From positions 5,555 through 69,554 of the forward strand of contig NZ_JH993795.1 in NCBI RefSeq assembly GCF_000316115.1: 64,000 nt of DNA. Reading direction: 5' to 3'. Of this stretch, positions 18,412 through 28,256 are shown in pieces. The position numbers were made by a program, and so were the translations under genes. The stretch is from Leptolyngbya sp. PCC 7375 (GTDB taxonomy: Bacteria > Cyanobacteriota > Cyanobacteriia > Phormidesmidales > Phormidesmidaceae). Every line of letters begins with the position of its first letter. Position 1 is the first letter of the stretch. The notes under the pieces were generated by a model. The model made no database searches. It saw nothing but the letters and a program-made list of their open reading frames with translations, and was not told the DNA's origin.

Positions 18412-19593
18412 ATGACTTTTCGTTTGAACACCCAAAATGTTTTCAACTATCTTCAAGGTACTGACCTCTGGAATGAGCCAGAGTTGCCAACAGGGCAAGT
18501 TGAGTTGAAGCCAGCAAAGAACTTCAATCTGTTAGTTAGCCTAAACAATGGCAAGAAGTTTCTGGTTAAGCAAGAGCGTTATGCGCCAGATGGTAAAGCC
18601 GCAGGCGAATTTTTCAATGAGTGGCACATTCGCAAATTCTGGCAAACATTTCCAGAGTTTGCCGCTGCACAGCCTACAGTATCAAGCCTGGTACACTTCG
18701 ATGCTGAACATGCTATTGCTGTTTTTGATTACCTGGATGATTACCGTGATCTAGGAGATTTTTATACAAAAGAAAATCACTATCCGGAGCAAATTTCTAC
18801 AGCGATTGGTCAAACCATAGCAGCTCTACACAAAGCCACTTTTCGCCAGGCGGAGTATCAGTCCTTTTTTACTAAGGAAGCAGCTACAAATAGGAGCCGA
18901 AAACCTTACTTGCAGAACCTAGAGCGCCCAACTCCTGACATCTTTAGCGGTCTACCAGGGGACGGGATACGGTTCTTTGTCCTCTACCAGCGTTTTGCGA
19001 GTTTGAGGCAGGCGATCGCAGCAGCCAATGCGCAAGTTACACCCTGTTGCCTAACTCACAATGATCTCAAAATCAACAACATTTTGTTGCATCCAGAGCG
19101 CTTACGGCCATCTCCCACTGCTTCTACCGATTCCGCCGAACTCCCTGACTTGATTCGTTTGATCGACTGGGAACAGGCAGGTTGGGGTGACCCTGCCTTT
19201 GACCTAGGATCGGTAATTGCTAGCTATTTACAACTCTGGTTAGGGAGCTTAATTGTTAGTCAAGACATGGCGATTGAAGAAAGCTTGAAACTGGCCATGA
19301 CTCCGCTGGAACTGTTACAGCCTTCGCTCCAAGCTTTAGTCAAAGCCTATTTTGATGAGTTTCCTGAAATTTTGGCACAGCGACCTGACTTTTTATCCCT
19401 GACTTTGAAGTTGGCTGGGATTGTGCTGATTTTTCAGATTCAATCTGTCTTGCGGTATCAAAAAAAATTTGGCAATAACCAGATTTGTACTCTGCAAGTA
19501 GCCAAAAGTTTGCTCTGTCAGCCCGAATTAGCGATTCCGACACTGTTTGGTACCAATAGCCTGCAGGTGCCTACCCTTTCTACTGTGATGTAA
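18412..19593 (+). CDS. APH-fold kinase, LxmK/TvaC-like; predicted peptide Ser/Thr kinase
   Basis: A 393-residue aminoglycoside-phosphotransferase-fold protein. It shows an ATP-binding Lys region (KKFLVKQER, about 48-56), the catalytic HxDxxxxN loop as His216-Asp218-Asn223 (LTHNDLKINNIL) and the metal-binding Asp252 in IDWEQAGWGDPAFDLG. It lies 21 bases before the HopA1-family gene. In thioviridamide and lexapeptide pathways such kinase/HopA1 pairs make dehydroamino acids by Ser/Thr phosphorylation and elimination. I assign that role from the pairing and the nearby precursors; an antibiotic or small-molecule kinase is the alternative. Confidence 0.75.
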   Translation: MTFRLNTQNVFNYLQGTDLWNEPELPTGQVELKPAKNFNLLVSLNNGKKFLVKQERYAPDGKAAGEFFNEWHIRKFWQTFPEFAAAQPTVSSLVHFDAEHAIAVFDYLDDYRDLGDFYTKENHYPEQISTAIGQTIAALHKATFRQAEYQSFFTKEAATNRSRKPYLQNLERPTPDIFSGLPGDGIRFFVLYQRFASLRQAIAAANAQVTPCCLTHNDLKINNILLHPERLRPSPTASTDSAELPDLIRLIDWEQAGWGDPAFDLGSVIASYLQLWLGSLIVSQDMAIEESLKLAMTPLELLQPSLQALVKAYFDEFPEILAQRPDFLSLTLKLAGIVLIFQIQSVLRYQKKFGNNQICTLQVAKSLLCQPELAIPTLFGTNSLQVPTLSTVM

Positions 19594-19614
19594 ATTTACT
19601 TTGGATTTCTAACT

Positions 19615-20739
19615 ATGGTTCTTTCCACTTCAGTTGCATCAGCCTCCCTGGCAACCTTGCCCCCTAACCTAGCCGATGCCTTAGAAGATATGGCGGCATC
19701 CGTCACGATTCAGTCAGGTCTTTGCATTAAGCACCCTCAGTATCAGCCCTTTCAAGTTCCGCCCGAGATCGTCAATCGATTTGAAAATGTTCCGGCTGAT
19801 TTGAAACAAAAGTATCTCATGCTTCAGCTTAGGAGTTTTTTGTATGGCATCTACTACAACGGGTCTTTGCAAACGGAACTGGCCCTGGATAGTGATTCCG
19901 AAAAACAAACTCAATTCCAAGATCTAGAGAACAATACTTACTTTGGCCTTGATCTCGATTTTTTGACTCAACTGCATCAGCGTAATACTGGAATCGGCTA
20001 TTTTGATCCGGGTTGGCAGGTCGTCGAACAAGTCTCCGAGGAGAACCTTACCGTCAAAAAGGGAGGCTTGACCCTATACATCGATCGCCAACAGCATTTG
20101 GCCTCGGAGGTTACTCCAACGGTGGGTGAAGTTGTCGCGATTCGTCTGCCCAGTAATTTAATGCAGAACGGTTTTTACGTAGCCGTGGGAAATGCTGGCA
20201 AGAGTTCTGAGCGAGTTGAGCAAGGACAAGAACCCATAGTTCGAGTCTATTTCAATGTGACAAGCCAAGGAGCCGGGGCAGTGATGAAGACCCTTACCCA
20301 ACTAATAAATGCCAAAGGGTTGCCTTTCACGTTCAAAGTGCTCTATAATCCGGCCAATTATCAGCGTCATGATGCAGGAGTTCTGTATGTAGAGCGTTCC
20401 CACTACCTGCAGGTCCGTGGATTGTTGCAGTTAGTTTATGCTGAACATCAGTCTCATTTTGGCCAGCAGGAACCCCTTTTTACCAAACGTCTGGCACCGG
20501 GGCTAGGGTTAGCCGAAGAGCCCGATCGCAAATTTGGTCAGTCTGAAAGTTTCGGTCAAAATCGCTGCCAAATCCTTGCGAATGCTTTGTTAGAAGCCGA
20601 AGCATTTAGCGATAAGCCAGACCATCCTGAGCAGCGACTAGCTACTATTCAACGACATTTTCAGCAAATTGGTCTCAACCTAACACGCCCTTACCTCAAC
20701 GCTAATGCTGAGGATATCTATGCTCCTTTGGACTTATGA
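19615..20739 (+). CDS. HopA1-family protein, LxmY/TvaD-like; predicted phosphate-eliminating lyase
   Basis: This 374-residue protein matches the HopA1 effector family: VRVYFNVTSQGAGAVMKTLT (about 203-222), YNPANYQRHDAGVLYVER (about 244-261), FTKRLAPGLGLAEEP (289-303) and SESFGQNRC (310-318). These are the conserved C-terminal blocks. Homologues act with APH-fold kinases in class V lanthipeptide and thioamitide pathways to eliminate phosphate and form dehydroalanine or dehydrobutyrine. It follows the kinase by 21 bases. A Pseudomonas-type effector role is unlikely in this context. The assignment of chemistry is by family, not by direct evidence. Confidence 0.78.
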   Translation: MVLSTSVASASLATLPPNLADALEDMAASVTIQSGLCIKHPQYQPFQVPPEIVNRFENVPADLKQKYLMLQLRSFLYGIYYNGSLQTELALDSDSEKQTQFQDLENNTYFGLDLDFLTQLHQRNTGIGYFDPGWQVVEQVSEENLTVKKGGLTLYIDRQQHLASEVTPTVGEVVAIRLPSNLMQNGFYVAVGNAGKSSERVEQGQEPIVRVYFNVTSQGAGAVMKTLTQLINAKGLPFTFKVLYNPANYQRHDAGVLYVERSHYLQVRGLLQLVYAEHQSHFGQQEPLFTKRLAPGLGLAEEPDRKFGQSESFGQNRCQILANALLEAEAFSDKPDHPEQRLATIQRHFQQIGLNLTRPYLNANAEDIYAPLDL

Positions 20740-21495
20740 AAATCACTTTCTTGGAGCCCATCTCGATATCGACTGTGAAAAGTATCCTAAATACTCACTC
20801 GTTGTCTTTGCAATAAGGAGTTACTAAGCTTAAGTTCATATGCCTCAACTTGTTGAATTGGCCAAACACTTTAGCAATGTCTCCTTCTCAATCAAACGCT
20901 AGAATTAATATTTATCAAGAGCTTCAATGCTTGGCAGGAAAAATTAGCACCAGAATAAATCGAGATTTCTCGGTGAGATGGGAATGTAGAATCTAGGAGT
21001 TTTGAGCCTAAAACGATCAAATCTAGAAAGGTTATCAACTGTCAGACAGTTAGTAACCTTTCTTGTATTCAGATTTTAGATTAGAAAATCGGAATCGGCC
21101 ACTTCGATAAAACAGTTCTCAAACCAGTCTCTTTTTAAGCTGCCATAGGCAGCTGTATCGCTTGTGAATAGATTTATAGCGTTGTACGCAAAATTAGAGC
21201 GTTAGTGAATGTTTTACGTTAGATGATCTTGCCATGCTGGGCTTTAAATAGATCAAATCAATAAAAAGTTGGAGTTTCATTTTTGAATCTAAGTCTTTTG
21301 TATTTTATTTATGTCTTTTTAGATATGGCATTTATCTTGTTGTTTGAAACAAGGGTTTGCATAATAAATATAGGCCAGGATATTACCTGTCTCGAATCAA
21401 ATCTATATGGCAAACTGATATATCTTTTATAGAAGTTTGCCTGTTGTTTGATTCTCAGCACATGTTAGTGAATTTAGTTTTTTGGAGAAATCAAA
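20740..21495 (+). other. Non-coding leader region of precursor 1, part of a duplicated block
   Basis: There is no convincing gene. Positions about 20985-21215 are similar to about 30995-31205 and contain the terminator hairpin. Positions about 21205-21495 are similar to about 32120-32419 and lead into the precursor gene. The second part is AT-rich and probably holds the precursor promoter and untranslated leader; a long 5' region conserved between two copies suggests regulation there. Confidence 0.6.
21027..21061 (+). terminator. Hairpin terminator after the HopA1-family gene
   Basis: AAAGGTTATCAACTGTC and GACAGTTAGTAACCTTT form a 17-bp stem with one mismatch, followed by TCTTG. It lies about 290 bases after the HopA1 gene and before the first precursor, so it likely ends the kinase/lyase transcript. 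A near copy lies at 31038-31072. Confidence 0.65.
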
Positions 21496-21705
21496 ATGTC
21501 CAGTATTAAGATTGATAGTTTATCTCCAGCAGGTTTGGAGATGATGCAAAACTCAGAATCATTTTTGACTGAGCTTGGTGATGCTGAAGATACAATTTAT
21601 GGAGGAAGAATTTATTCTGATGGTAGAGTAGCGGCTTTATCAGTACTCACGACTCCCGCCTGTATTGCATCATTTATAGCATCAAACATCGTCACCAATA
21701 TATAA
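21496..21705 (+). CDS. Gly-Gly leader precursor peptide 1
   Basis: A 69-residue peptide with TTGGAGAAATC before the ATG. The leader (1-37) has LSPAG at 9-13, the block Glu21-Ser22-Phe23-Leu24 followed by TEL, and Gly36-Gly37. The 32-residue core is hydrophobic with several Ser/Thr and one Cys (TTPACIASF), suitable for dehydration and possible lanthionine formation. The leader is nearly identical to that of the precursor at 32420, while the cores differ completely. It is the precursor closest to the kinase/HopA1 genes. Confidence 0.85.
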   Translation: MSSIKIDSLSPAGLEMMQNSESFLTELGDAEDTIYGGRIYSDGRVAALSVLTTPACIASFIASNIVTNI

Positions 21706-21935
21706 CATCGAACATCGTCACCAATACGAATTTTTAACTTGAAAGAAGGTGGGCGATGCCCACCTTCTAATTTTTGCAAATCATCGCAGCAAAGACTTTA
21801 AAATTGAAGCCTTCATAACCCCAAAAGTTATTTGGTTAACTTCTTCTCGTTAATCAGAGTTTTGTCTCCCGGAAAACATCTTCCACACCTGATAACTAAG
21901 GGCTTATCCTCCGCTGCCACTCCAACCAAAACACC

Positions 21936-22109
21936 ATGATAAATAATCATATGATTCGGGAACAAGTAGATCGCAATCTAACCCTTTGCCCTAGCGGACG
22001 ACCAGAAATTGAAGACAGTCATGTCTTTGGCATTGTGACAGGAATTGCTGAGCAACTGCAGATGAATAATCTAAAGAAGACGATTTCCTGTGAACCTTTG
22101 TCTTGCTAG
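21936..22109 (+). CDS. Small hypothetical ORF
   Basis: A 57-codon ORF (MINNHMIREQVDRNLTLCPS start), containing GRPEIEDSHVFGIVTGIAEQ. No Gly-Gly leader is present. It resembles the N-terminal part of a longer protein cut short, but I cannot name the family. It ends just before the second PpiC-like gene. Confidence 0.3.
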   Translation: MINNHMIREQVDRNLTLCPSGRPEIEDSHVFGIVTGIAEQLQMNNLKKTISCEPLSC

Positions 22110-22143
22110 GTTTCGCAAGCGAATTGAAATATACATACACTCC

Positions 22144-22941
22144 ATGCAAAATACCCCAAACACTCTCCTGCCACCTGTGGAGCAGGGAGTTACTACCCTC
22201 AAGCTTGAATCCGTTACAGAAATCGATGTGTTGACGCAAGTGCGCCAGACTCGTCAGATACCAGAGTTGACGCATCAGATCCAATGCGATCGTCTGGTGT
22301 ATCAACTCTGTCAACAACTAGACGTCCAAATCTCAGATGATGAATTGCAGATGGCTGGCAATATGTTTCGAAGCAAGCATAAGCTACTCGGGATTCCAGA
22401 AACTCTGGCTTGGCTGGCCGACCAACAGATTACTGTTGAAGACTGGACTGCCGATATTCGTCGCCAGTTGCAATGGCAAAAGCTTGCCGAGAATCTGTTT
22501 GGCCAAGCCCTTGACAGTCACTACATGGCTAATCGAGATAATTATCGTCGGGTTGCCCTAAGTCAGATTGTAGTGAGCGACCTTGCCATGGCCCAACAGA
22601 TAGCTCAGGAACTGCAAGGGCAGCCTACTAATCTAGGCGCTCTCGCGCTAGAACACTCCCAAAACCGTTTATCCAGGTCTCAAGGAGGTTTTGTGGGTAT
22701 TCACTACCTAACTGAGTTCGCATCAGAGATCATTCAGGCAATAACGGACCGAGAAGCCGGCGACATTATTGGTCCAGTTGAAGGCAATCGAGGATACCAT
22801 ATCCTGCGGATTGAAAAATGGTTCCCCCCTTACTTAAATGAAAAAGCTCGGCAGTCGCTACTCCAGACAACATTGCAAAGTTGGCTAGATGATACTTTGC
22901 AAAACCTATCATCAGAACCTCGGCAAGAGATCAACAGCTGA
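22144..22941 (+). CDS. SurA/PpiC-like peptidyl-prolyl isomerase family protein 2
   Basis: 265 residues from ATG 22144; an upstream start at 22090 would add 18 residues but overlaps the preceding ORF. It has a SurA-type N-terminal helical region (VYQLCQQLDVQISDDELQMA), then a clear parvulin domain (ALSQIVVSDLAMAQQIAQEL ... SQGGFVGIHYLTEF ... GPVEGNRGYHILRIEKW). This is more canonical than its relative at 17389. No signal peptide is seen, so it is likely a cytoplasmic chaperone or isomerase for the precursors or exporter. An IS lies immediately downstream. Confidence 0.82.
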   Translation: MQNTPNTLLPPVEQGVTTLKLESVTEIDVLTQVRQTRQIPELTHQIQCDRLVYQLCQQLDVQISDDELQMAGNMFRSKHKLLGIPETLAWLADQQITVEDWTADIRRQLQWQKLAENLFGQALDSHYMANRDNYRRVALSQIVVSDLAMAQQIAQELQGQPTNLGALALEHSQNRLSRSQGGFVGIHYLTEFASEIIQAITDREAGDIIGPVEGNRGYHILRIEKWFPPYLNEKARQSLLQTTLQSWLDDTLQNLSSEPRQEINS

Positions 22942-22965
22942 CAAAATTTCCTAAAGTAAGGTTAC

Positions 22966-24406
22966 CTTAGCTCCACTTTATCCATTTCTGGTATTTAGGA
23001 AAGCAGCAAGCACAATAGGTTTGTCAGAACCAACTTGCTGCAAATGGAAATTCTGAGTTTACTGTCGCTGTTTGCACCTTTATTTCGAAAAAGTGTGTGG
23101 GAGGCAGCGCTCATCCTAATTATAGGGGCGATTTTAGCCCCTGGGAAACGAACGGTTAGTGCGATTCTCAGAGTGATGGGCTTGGGCCAAGAGCGAAATT
23201 ACCAAACCTACTATCGGGTGCTCAATCGAGGGGTTTGGTCGAGTCTCAAGGCCAGTCGAATTTTACTCGTCCATTTGATGGCCGTTTTTGCCCCAGTAGG
23301 TCCCTTGGTAATGGGCATAGACGATACGATAGAACGTCGTCGAGGTCGACGCATAGCCGCTAAAGGCATCTATCGAGACCCAGTGCGTTCGAGTGATAAT
23401 CACTTTGTCAAAACGAGTGGTCTACGTTGGTTATGTCTCATGCTGTTAGTGCCGATTCCCTGGGCACAGCGGACATGGGCATTACCCTTTTTTAGTGTGT
23501 TGGCTCCGTCGGAACGCTATCACCAAGACCACAATCAGCGGCATAAAACGCTCACAATTTGGACCCGACAAATGCTGACTCAGGTGCGTCGCTGGCTGCC
23601 TCACCGACCGATTATCTTGGTCGGTGATAACAGTTTCTCAGTTCTAGAGTTGTTAGACTCACTCACTCATCTGAAAACGCCTGTGCATATGGTGACTCCA
23701 CTCCGCTTAGATGCCGCTCTCTACAGCGCGCCTGCCCCCCGTGATCCACATCGTCGAGGACGTCCTCCCAAGGTGGGAAAACGCTTACCCAAACTCCAAA
23801 CTCTAGTGAACAATCCGTATACGCCTTGGCAATCCGTAGTGCTCAAAGACTGGTATGGGCATGGTGACTATACCTTACTGATGACCTCACATACGGCGCT
23901 CTGGTATCGACCTGGCAAACCAGCGGTGCCCATTCGCTGGGTCTTGGTTAAAGATCCCAAAGGCCACGTTAGAACCCAAGCCGTACTCTGCACCGACCTC
24001 ACCGCAGACCCGTGTCAAATTCTCAACTGGTTCCGCTTGCGCTGGCAGGTGGAGGGCACCTTTGAAGAAGTGCGTGCCCATTTAGGGGTGGAATCTCAAC
24101 GCCAATGGGCACCTCTCGCGATTGCTCGCACGACCCCTGCCCTCATGGCATTGTTCTCGATTGTGACCGTCCTGGCACATCAGTGGCAAGCCAACCAACC
24201 CTTCGAGCTACCGCAGACCGCTTGGTACCAAAAGTCTATACCTACATTCTCTGATGCCTTAGCCTTGGTTCGGCAATATCTATGGCAATCTCAGATTTTT
24301 CAACGGTCCCAAAATGACAATGATATGATTAAAATCCCTCGTGAGATTTTCAACACTTGGTCTGACTTACTCTGCTATGCCGCTTAGTGGATAAAGCCGA
24401 GCTTAG
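22966..24406 (+). mobile_element. Insertion sequence with a single DDE transposase
   Basis: Imperfect terminal inverted repeats bound the gene: CTTAGCTCCACTTTATCC at 22966 and its inverse GGATAAAGCCGAGCTTAG ending at 24406. No target duplication is obvious. It sits between the second PpiC-like gene and precursor 2, so it has separated parts of the peptide locus. Confidence 0.7.
23044..24387 (+). CDS. DDE transposase
   Basis: About 447 residues from ATG 23044 (an in-frame alternative start is at 23035). It has VMGIDDTIERRRGRRI carrying the first Asp, RPIILVGDNSFS the second, and RLRWQVEGTFEEVRAHLG supplying the catalytic Glu. It looks complete. The family is close to IS701/IS4-like cyanobacterial transposases; I do not assign it more precisely. 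Confidence 0.85.
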   Translation: MEILSLLSLFAPLFRKSVWEAALILIIGAILAPGKRTVSAILRVMGLGQERNYQTYYRVLNRGVWSSLKASRILLVHLMAVFAPVGPLVMGIDDTIERRRGRRIAAKGIYRDPVRSSDNHFVKTSGLRWLCLMLLVPIPWAQRTWALPFFSVLAPSERYHQDHNQRHKTLTIWTRQMLTQVRRWLPHRPIILVGDNSFSVLELLDSLTHLKTPVHMVTPLRLDAALYSAPAPRDPHRRGRPPKVGKRLPKLQTLVNNPYTPWQSVVLKDWYGHGDYTLLMTSHTALWYRPGKPAVPIRWVLVKDPKGHVRTQAVLCTDLTADPCQILNWFRLRWQVEGTFEEVRAHLGVESQRQWAPLAIARTTPALMALFSIVTVLAHQWQANQPFELPQTAWYQKSIPTFSDALALVRQYLWQSQIFQRSQNDNDMIKIPREIFNTWSDLLCYAA

Positions 24407-24619
24407 AGCAAATATAAAGCCTTATTCCCATAATGGAATTATGAGTGATCGTGGGAATCACTATTTAAGTAAGGGTCTTTTATATGAGACTTTTGTCTAA
24501 ATTTAAAGCGTTCAAATCTTTCTCATAGACATTCAAAAAGCTAAAGTTGTAGTGACTTGAGCAGTAATCTAATAAACCTGTTCTATGTCGTCATTCAAAA
24601 GCTAAGAGGCTAAACCAAA

Positions 24620-24862
24620 ATGTCAGTTATTTCTATCAGTGAACTATATCCAGTTGGAGCAAAGCTCTTTTCGGATGCCGAAAGCTTCCTTGGCGATCTC
24701 AATGATGATGCCTTGAGCAATATTAATGGAGGTGAGACATTTACTACAAATAGCATTTTTTGCACCACAAAACCTTGTGGCGAAGATTTTAGCGTCTTTC
24801 TACCGACTACTACAGGTAGGCCAATAGTTGTCATGAAAAATGGAGTTCTATCATTCGCTTAA
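24620..24862 (+). CDS. Gly-Gly leader precursor peptide 2
   Basis: An 80-residue peptide. The leader (1-38) has LYPVG at 9-13, Glu21-Ser22-Phe23-Leu24, GDL and ends in NINGG. The 42-residue core is rich in Thr (ETFTTNSIFCTTKPCG) with two Cys spaced by four residues, the best candidate in the set for a lanthionine ring. The upstream 200 bases are AT-rich with no other gene. Confidence 0.82.
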   Translation: MSVISISELYPVGAKLFSDAESFLGDLNDDALSNINGGETFTTNSIFCTTKPCGEDFSVFLPTTTGRPIVVMKNGVLSFA

Positions 24863-24989
24863 TGAAAAATTAGAAATCCAGAAGGATGATCGCTGGAAAT
24901 TTTTGGTGATTTAGCTAAAAGCTTGCAAATGCATCTTTTAGTTAAATCTAAACATCCTTACTTTATTTTTATCCAATGGAGGATTGACA

Positions 24990-25190
24990 ATGTATTTGAT
25001 TTCAATTTCCGATCTTGAAACATCAGGACTTTCTTTATTACATGCTCAAGAAAGCTATCTTGATGAAATGAAAAATCCTGAGTCAGGTATGGTTAATGGC
25101 GGTTTTGGTGGATTCCTTACTATCTTACCCCCTAATACACAACCTATACCTGTCCCATGCGTTAGCGCGCCTGCCGATAGGCCATTATAA
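24990..25190 (+). CDS. Gly-Gly leader precursor peptide 3
   Basis: A 66-residue peptide starting at ATG 24990, 6 bases after TGGAGGA; a TTG at 24984 is rejected. The leader has ISDLETSG at 6-13, Glu21-Ser22-Tyr23-Leu24 and MVNGG ending at 38. The 28-residue core is Pro-rich (LPPNTQPIPVPCVSAP) with one Cys, quite unlike the other cores. A degenerate relative lies at 30767. Confidence 0.8.
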   Translation: MYLISISDLETSGLSLLHAQESYLDEMKNPESGMVNGGFGGFLTILPPNTQPIPVPCVSAPADRPL

Positions 25191-26083
25191 TTTAAGGTGA
25201 ATCTAGTCGATTCAAGTACTATAGCTAACTAGTTTGGACTGAGTATTTGTACAACCTTAAGTAGCTGGCGCTACAGAACTAAACTGTAGTGACTCGAACT
25301 TTGTTTACTCGCCAAAAGGCTGCAGCCTGACTGCCTGACACAAATCCTGTAACCCAGAATCCATAAGGATCGACAAGGAAATGGGCAGAGGGCATGCAAA
25401 GCTGAAGATACCAAACCATCAGCGTGATATGCATGTCAGCCTCTACCCAACTGTATGATCAATTGTTGCCCTTCCTGCGTCAACATAGCCGTTACAAAGA
25501 CCTCCGGCATCTGAAAACACTGGCTTGGATGGTCAGTGCCCTGATCTGTAGTGGCCAACTCAGCCTCCCCGCTTGGGAACCCTACGTCCCCAGTCGGGCG
25601 ACTCAGGCCCAGAGCTTTGAACGTCGGTGGCATCGCTTTTTCATCAACCGATTCATTGATGTCAAGGGGTTGTATCTGCCGCTGGTGTTGTTAGCGCTCA
25701 CCAACTGGCGGGCTCATCGACTCTATCTAGCATTGGATACGACCATGCTGTGGAATCGCTATTGTATGATTCACCTGTCGGTTGTGTGTTGTGGACGAGC
25801 GGTACCACTTCTATGGCGGGTATTAGAGCATGAAAGTGCCATGGTTGCGTTCGATGAATATCGACCCTTGTTACGGCGTGCCCGTTGGCTGTTGCGTCGG
25901 CATCCCAACACGATGTTGTTAGCTGACCGAGGGTTTGCCAACCATGACCTCATGAGTTGGTTGCAAGCGAGTGGTTGGCACTATTGTTTGCGCATTGCGT
26001 GTGATGTTCATCTCCACGGCCCATGCCGTCATCCCATTGAAGTACAAGCGCTGTGGCCTCCCAAAGGAGAAGCCACTTCTAAG

Positions 26084-27660
26084 AAACTCTACGCAACAGC
26101 AGCTTGTTGAGGTACGAGATCAAATCCCATCTGTTTGGCTTTACGCTTTAGATTTTTAACCACACGCTGTTGATACTGTTGCTCATAAGCATCAACGCCC
26201 CTATCGACATAGGTATCACCCGTGGTCCATAAGTGATAGAAAATCCGGGCTAACTTGTGAGCGGTCGCGGTAATCGCTTTGGGTGGACCCAGCCGACTAC
26301 GAAGCCGACGATAAAATGCGCCCAGGGCAGTCTTGCTGTTAGCTAGCGATTGAGCCGCCATGCGAAACGCTTTAGCGGCGCGGTTGACAACCTTTCGAGT
26401 TTGAGCGCTCAGAACTTTGCCGCCACTAATCCGACTGCCCGGCGAAAGCCCTAGCCAGGATGCAAAGTGTTTGACCGTTGGGAAGCGTGTTGGGTCTAGC
26501 CCTACTTCGGCGAGAATCGTTTGTACCGTCAGCGCTTCAAGTCCATCAATCTGGGTGAAGTCGACGCCACTGATGCGATACAGATGAGCGCGCAAGTCAA
26601 ACTCAGGCGCATGGCGGCTCGGTTTACGACCCTTGGGCCTGGGCGGCAACGGGGGCTGTGCCCTATCGTCTGATGCCAATTCGCACAGCGTTTGTTCTAT
26701 CTGCTGGTCGCACAGCTGGATTTGCTGACGATAGGTATCGTAGAGCTGCAGCTCTTGAGTGAGAATAAACAGCTGCTCGGCGCGGTAGTCACCCACTAAG
26801 GCAGCCGCAATCTCTGTGGTTGAACGTTTCGTCCTCGGGTCTCTTAAACTCGCTAGCTGCTGAGGGTCTCGCTCTCCGGCGACGATAGCTCGAATAATTG
26901 CCATGCCAGTCACACCCGTCACGTCACTGATGACGCGATTGAGATGAATGTTCATCTCGGTCAAGGCTTTTTGCATCCGCTGAATGTGAGTGCTAGCACT
27001 TTGTGTCAGACGCTCTCGGTGACGAATGTAGCTACGCAATCCACAAATCGCATCCTTGGGTCGAAAAGAGGCTGACAGCAGGCCATAACTATGTAACTGC
27101 CGCAGCCATTGACAGTCAAGTACATCGCTTTTTCGACCCGGCACCATTTTGACTCGCCGAGCATTGACCAACCACACCTCAAATCCACTCGTCTCAAGAA
27201 TTTGAAACACCGGTATCCAGTACACACCGGTTGATTCCATCGCCACAGTCGTGATGCCGCATTGCTTCAGCCAAGCCGACAGCGCGTGAAGCTCTCCGGT
27301 AAAACAGCCGAATTCTCGCACTGGCTCGGCAGCTCGCTCGGGAGGAACGCTCACCCAGTGAGACTTTGCACCAATATCGATGCCAGCAGCATGAGGATGA
27401 ATAGTACAAATCTCAGGCTCTATTGAAGATTTAGACATACCGTTTGCCAGAAACATCGAAGCGCCCTGACCGGGGACGGGTAGACGAAAAATCTTCTAAT
27501 CGGGATAGGGCTAACCCTTCACCAGGGTGATCACCACACGTCCTAGAACCAGGCTCCCGCTCAGGCGCTTAGAAGGCACTATTGAGGCTGCGGTCTTGAC
27601 GGTCAGAACACCGCTTCAGCATACGAGGAAATAGAGTTTCTTTCACATATCACTCAGGTT
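26084..27660 (-). mobile_element. IS110-family element nested in the IS4-type element
   Basis: A minus-strand IS110 transposase gene with about 200 bases of non-coding sequence on its 5' side sits inside the IS4-like transposase. IS110 elements lack clear terminal inverted repeats, so the limits are estimated from where IS4-like coding stops and resumes. Confidence 0.6.
26089..27456 (-). CDS. IS110-family transposase (DEDD type)
   Basis: A 455-residue protein. The N-terminal RuvC-like domain begins AAGIDIGAKSHWVSVPPERA and continues with TTVAMESTGVYWIPVF and RKSDVLDCQWLRQL. The C-terminal transposase-20 domain has LEALTVQTILAEVGLDPTRF and HFASWLGLSPGSRISGGKVL, with the conserved Ser. It appears complete and probably active in a nested element. 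An alternative downstream Met (7 residues later) could be used. Confidence 0.92.
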   Translation of the reverse strand: MFLANGMSKSSIEPEICTIHPHAAGIDIGAKSHWVSVPPERAAEPVREFGCFTGELHALSAWLKQCGITTVAMESTGVYWIPVFQILETSGFEVWLVNARRVKMVPGRKSDVLDCQWLRQLHSYGLLSASFRPKDAICGLRSYIRHRERLTQSASTHIQRMQKALTEMNIHLNRVISDVTGVTGMAIIRAIVAGERDPQQLASLRDPRTKRSTTEIAAALVGDYRAEQLFILTQELQLYDTYRQQIQLCDQQIEQTLCELASDDRAQPPLPPRPKGRKPSRHAPEFDLRAHLYRISGVDFTQIDGLEALTVQTILAEVGLDPTRFPTVKHFASWLGLSPGSRISGGKVLSAQTRKVVNRAAKAFRMAAQSLANSKTALGAFYRRLRSRLGPPKAITATAHKLARIFYHLWTTGDTYVDRGVDAYEQQYQQRVVKNLKRKAKQMGFDLVPQQAAVA

Positions 27661-28256
27661 GATGAGCTGAGTTTAGGGCTCTCTATGAGAACGTGGGGCT
27701 CTGGCAAGATGGTGAGCATCGATGTAATTTAGTCTTGGCAACCGTGCGAGGGACGAAGGAATCCTGGGCGGTGATTACGGATGAATCACCGAGTCTACAA
27801 ACGTTGTGGCAATATGCCTTGCGGTTTCGGGTTGAGGAGTTGTTTTTAGATAGCAAATCAGGAGCCTTTGAACTCGAAGACTCTCGCATTCGATCCGCTC
27901 AAGCTCTAGAGCGTCTCTATTTGGTGGCCGCCATTGCCTTGTTATACGGCACCACTCAAGGCATGGCGGTGCAGTGTGAAGGCTTACGTCAACAGGTGGA
28001 TACCCATTGGAGACGAGGGCTCAGCTATCTCAAAATTGGCTTACGGTGGCTCAAGGGAGTCGTTCACAAAGGTCGGACTCTTCTGAAACCAGTCCCCTTA
28101 TTGCCCAAAGACCCAGACCCTTGTTTTGCGTCCAACAAGGCTGAGCAACGTTACTATGACCTGATTTGGTTTTCCCGTATTCGGTCAATACGATGTCGGA
28201 CTTGAGATATTAATGGGGGCATCTGAGATGTGTCAGTCAGTCAGGGCTGCAGCTAC

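Larger units (their letters stand above)
25433..28205 (+). pseudogene. IS4-like transposase split by an IS110 insertion
   Basis: The N-terminal part (to about 26083) has LYLALDTTMLWNRYCMIHLS with the first Asp and NTMLLADRGFANHDLMSWL with the second. The C-terminal part resumes near 27670 (ALYENVGLWQDGEH) and carries LRFRVEELFLDSKSGAFELEDS with the catalytic Glu. Between them lies the IS110-type element. The frame between the parts cannot be confirmed because the insertion ends are not exactly known. Confidence 0.8.
25326..28245 (+). mobile_element. IS4-type element interrupted by an IS110-type element
   Basis: Terminal inverted repeats are CCTGACTGCCTGACACA at 25326 and TGTGTCAGTCAGTCAGG ending at 28245. 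GCTGCAG flanks both sides (25319-25325 and 28246-28252), a probable 7-bp target duplication. Removing the element joins CCAAAAGGCTGCAG to CTAC-AAAAGG-CTGCAGCCTTTTGG, restoring a 14-bp hairpin, so the element inserted in a terminator-like hairpin. Confidence 0.7.

Noticed and set aside
21359..21390. GCATAATAAATATAGG as another copy of the bipartite motif
   Set aside because: No CTGATA lies 15 bases downstream; the similar sequence at 32283 is part of the duplicated precursor leader.
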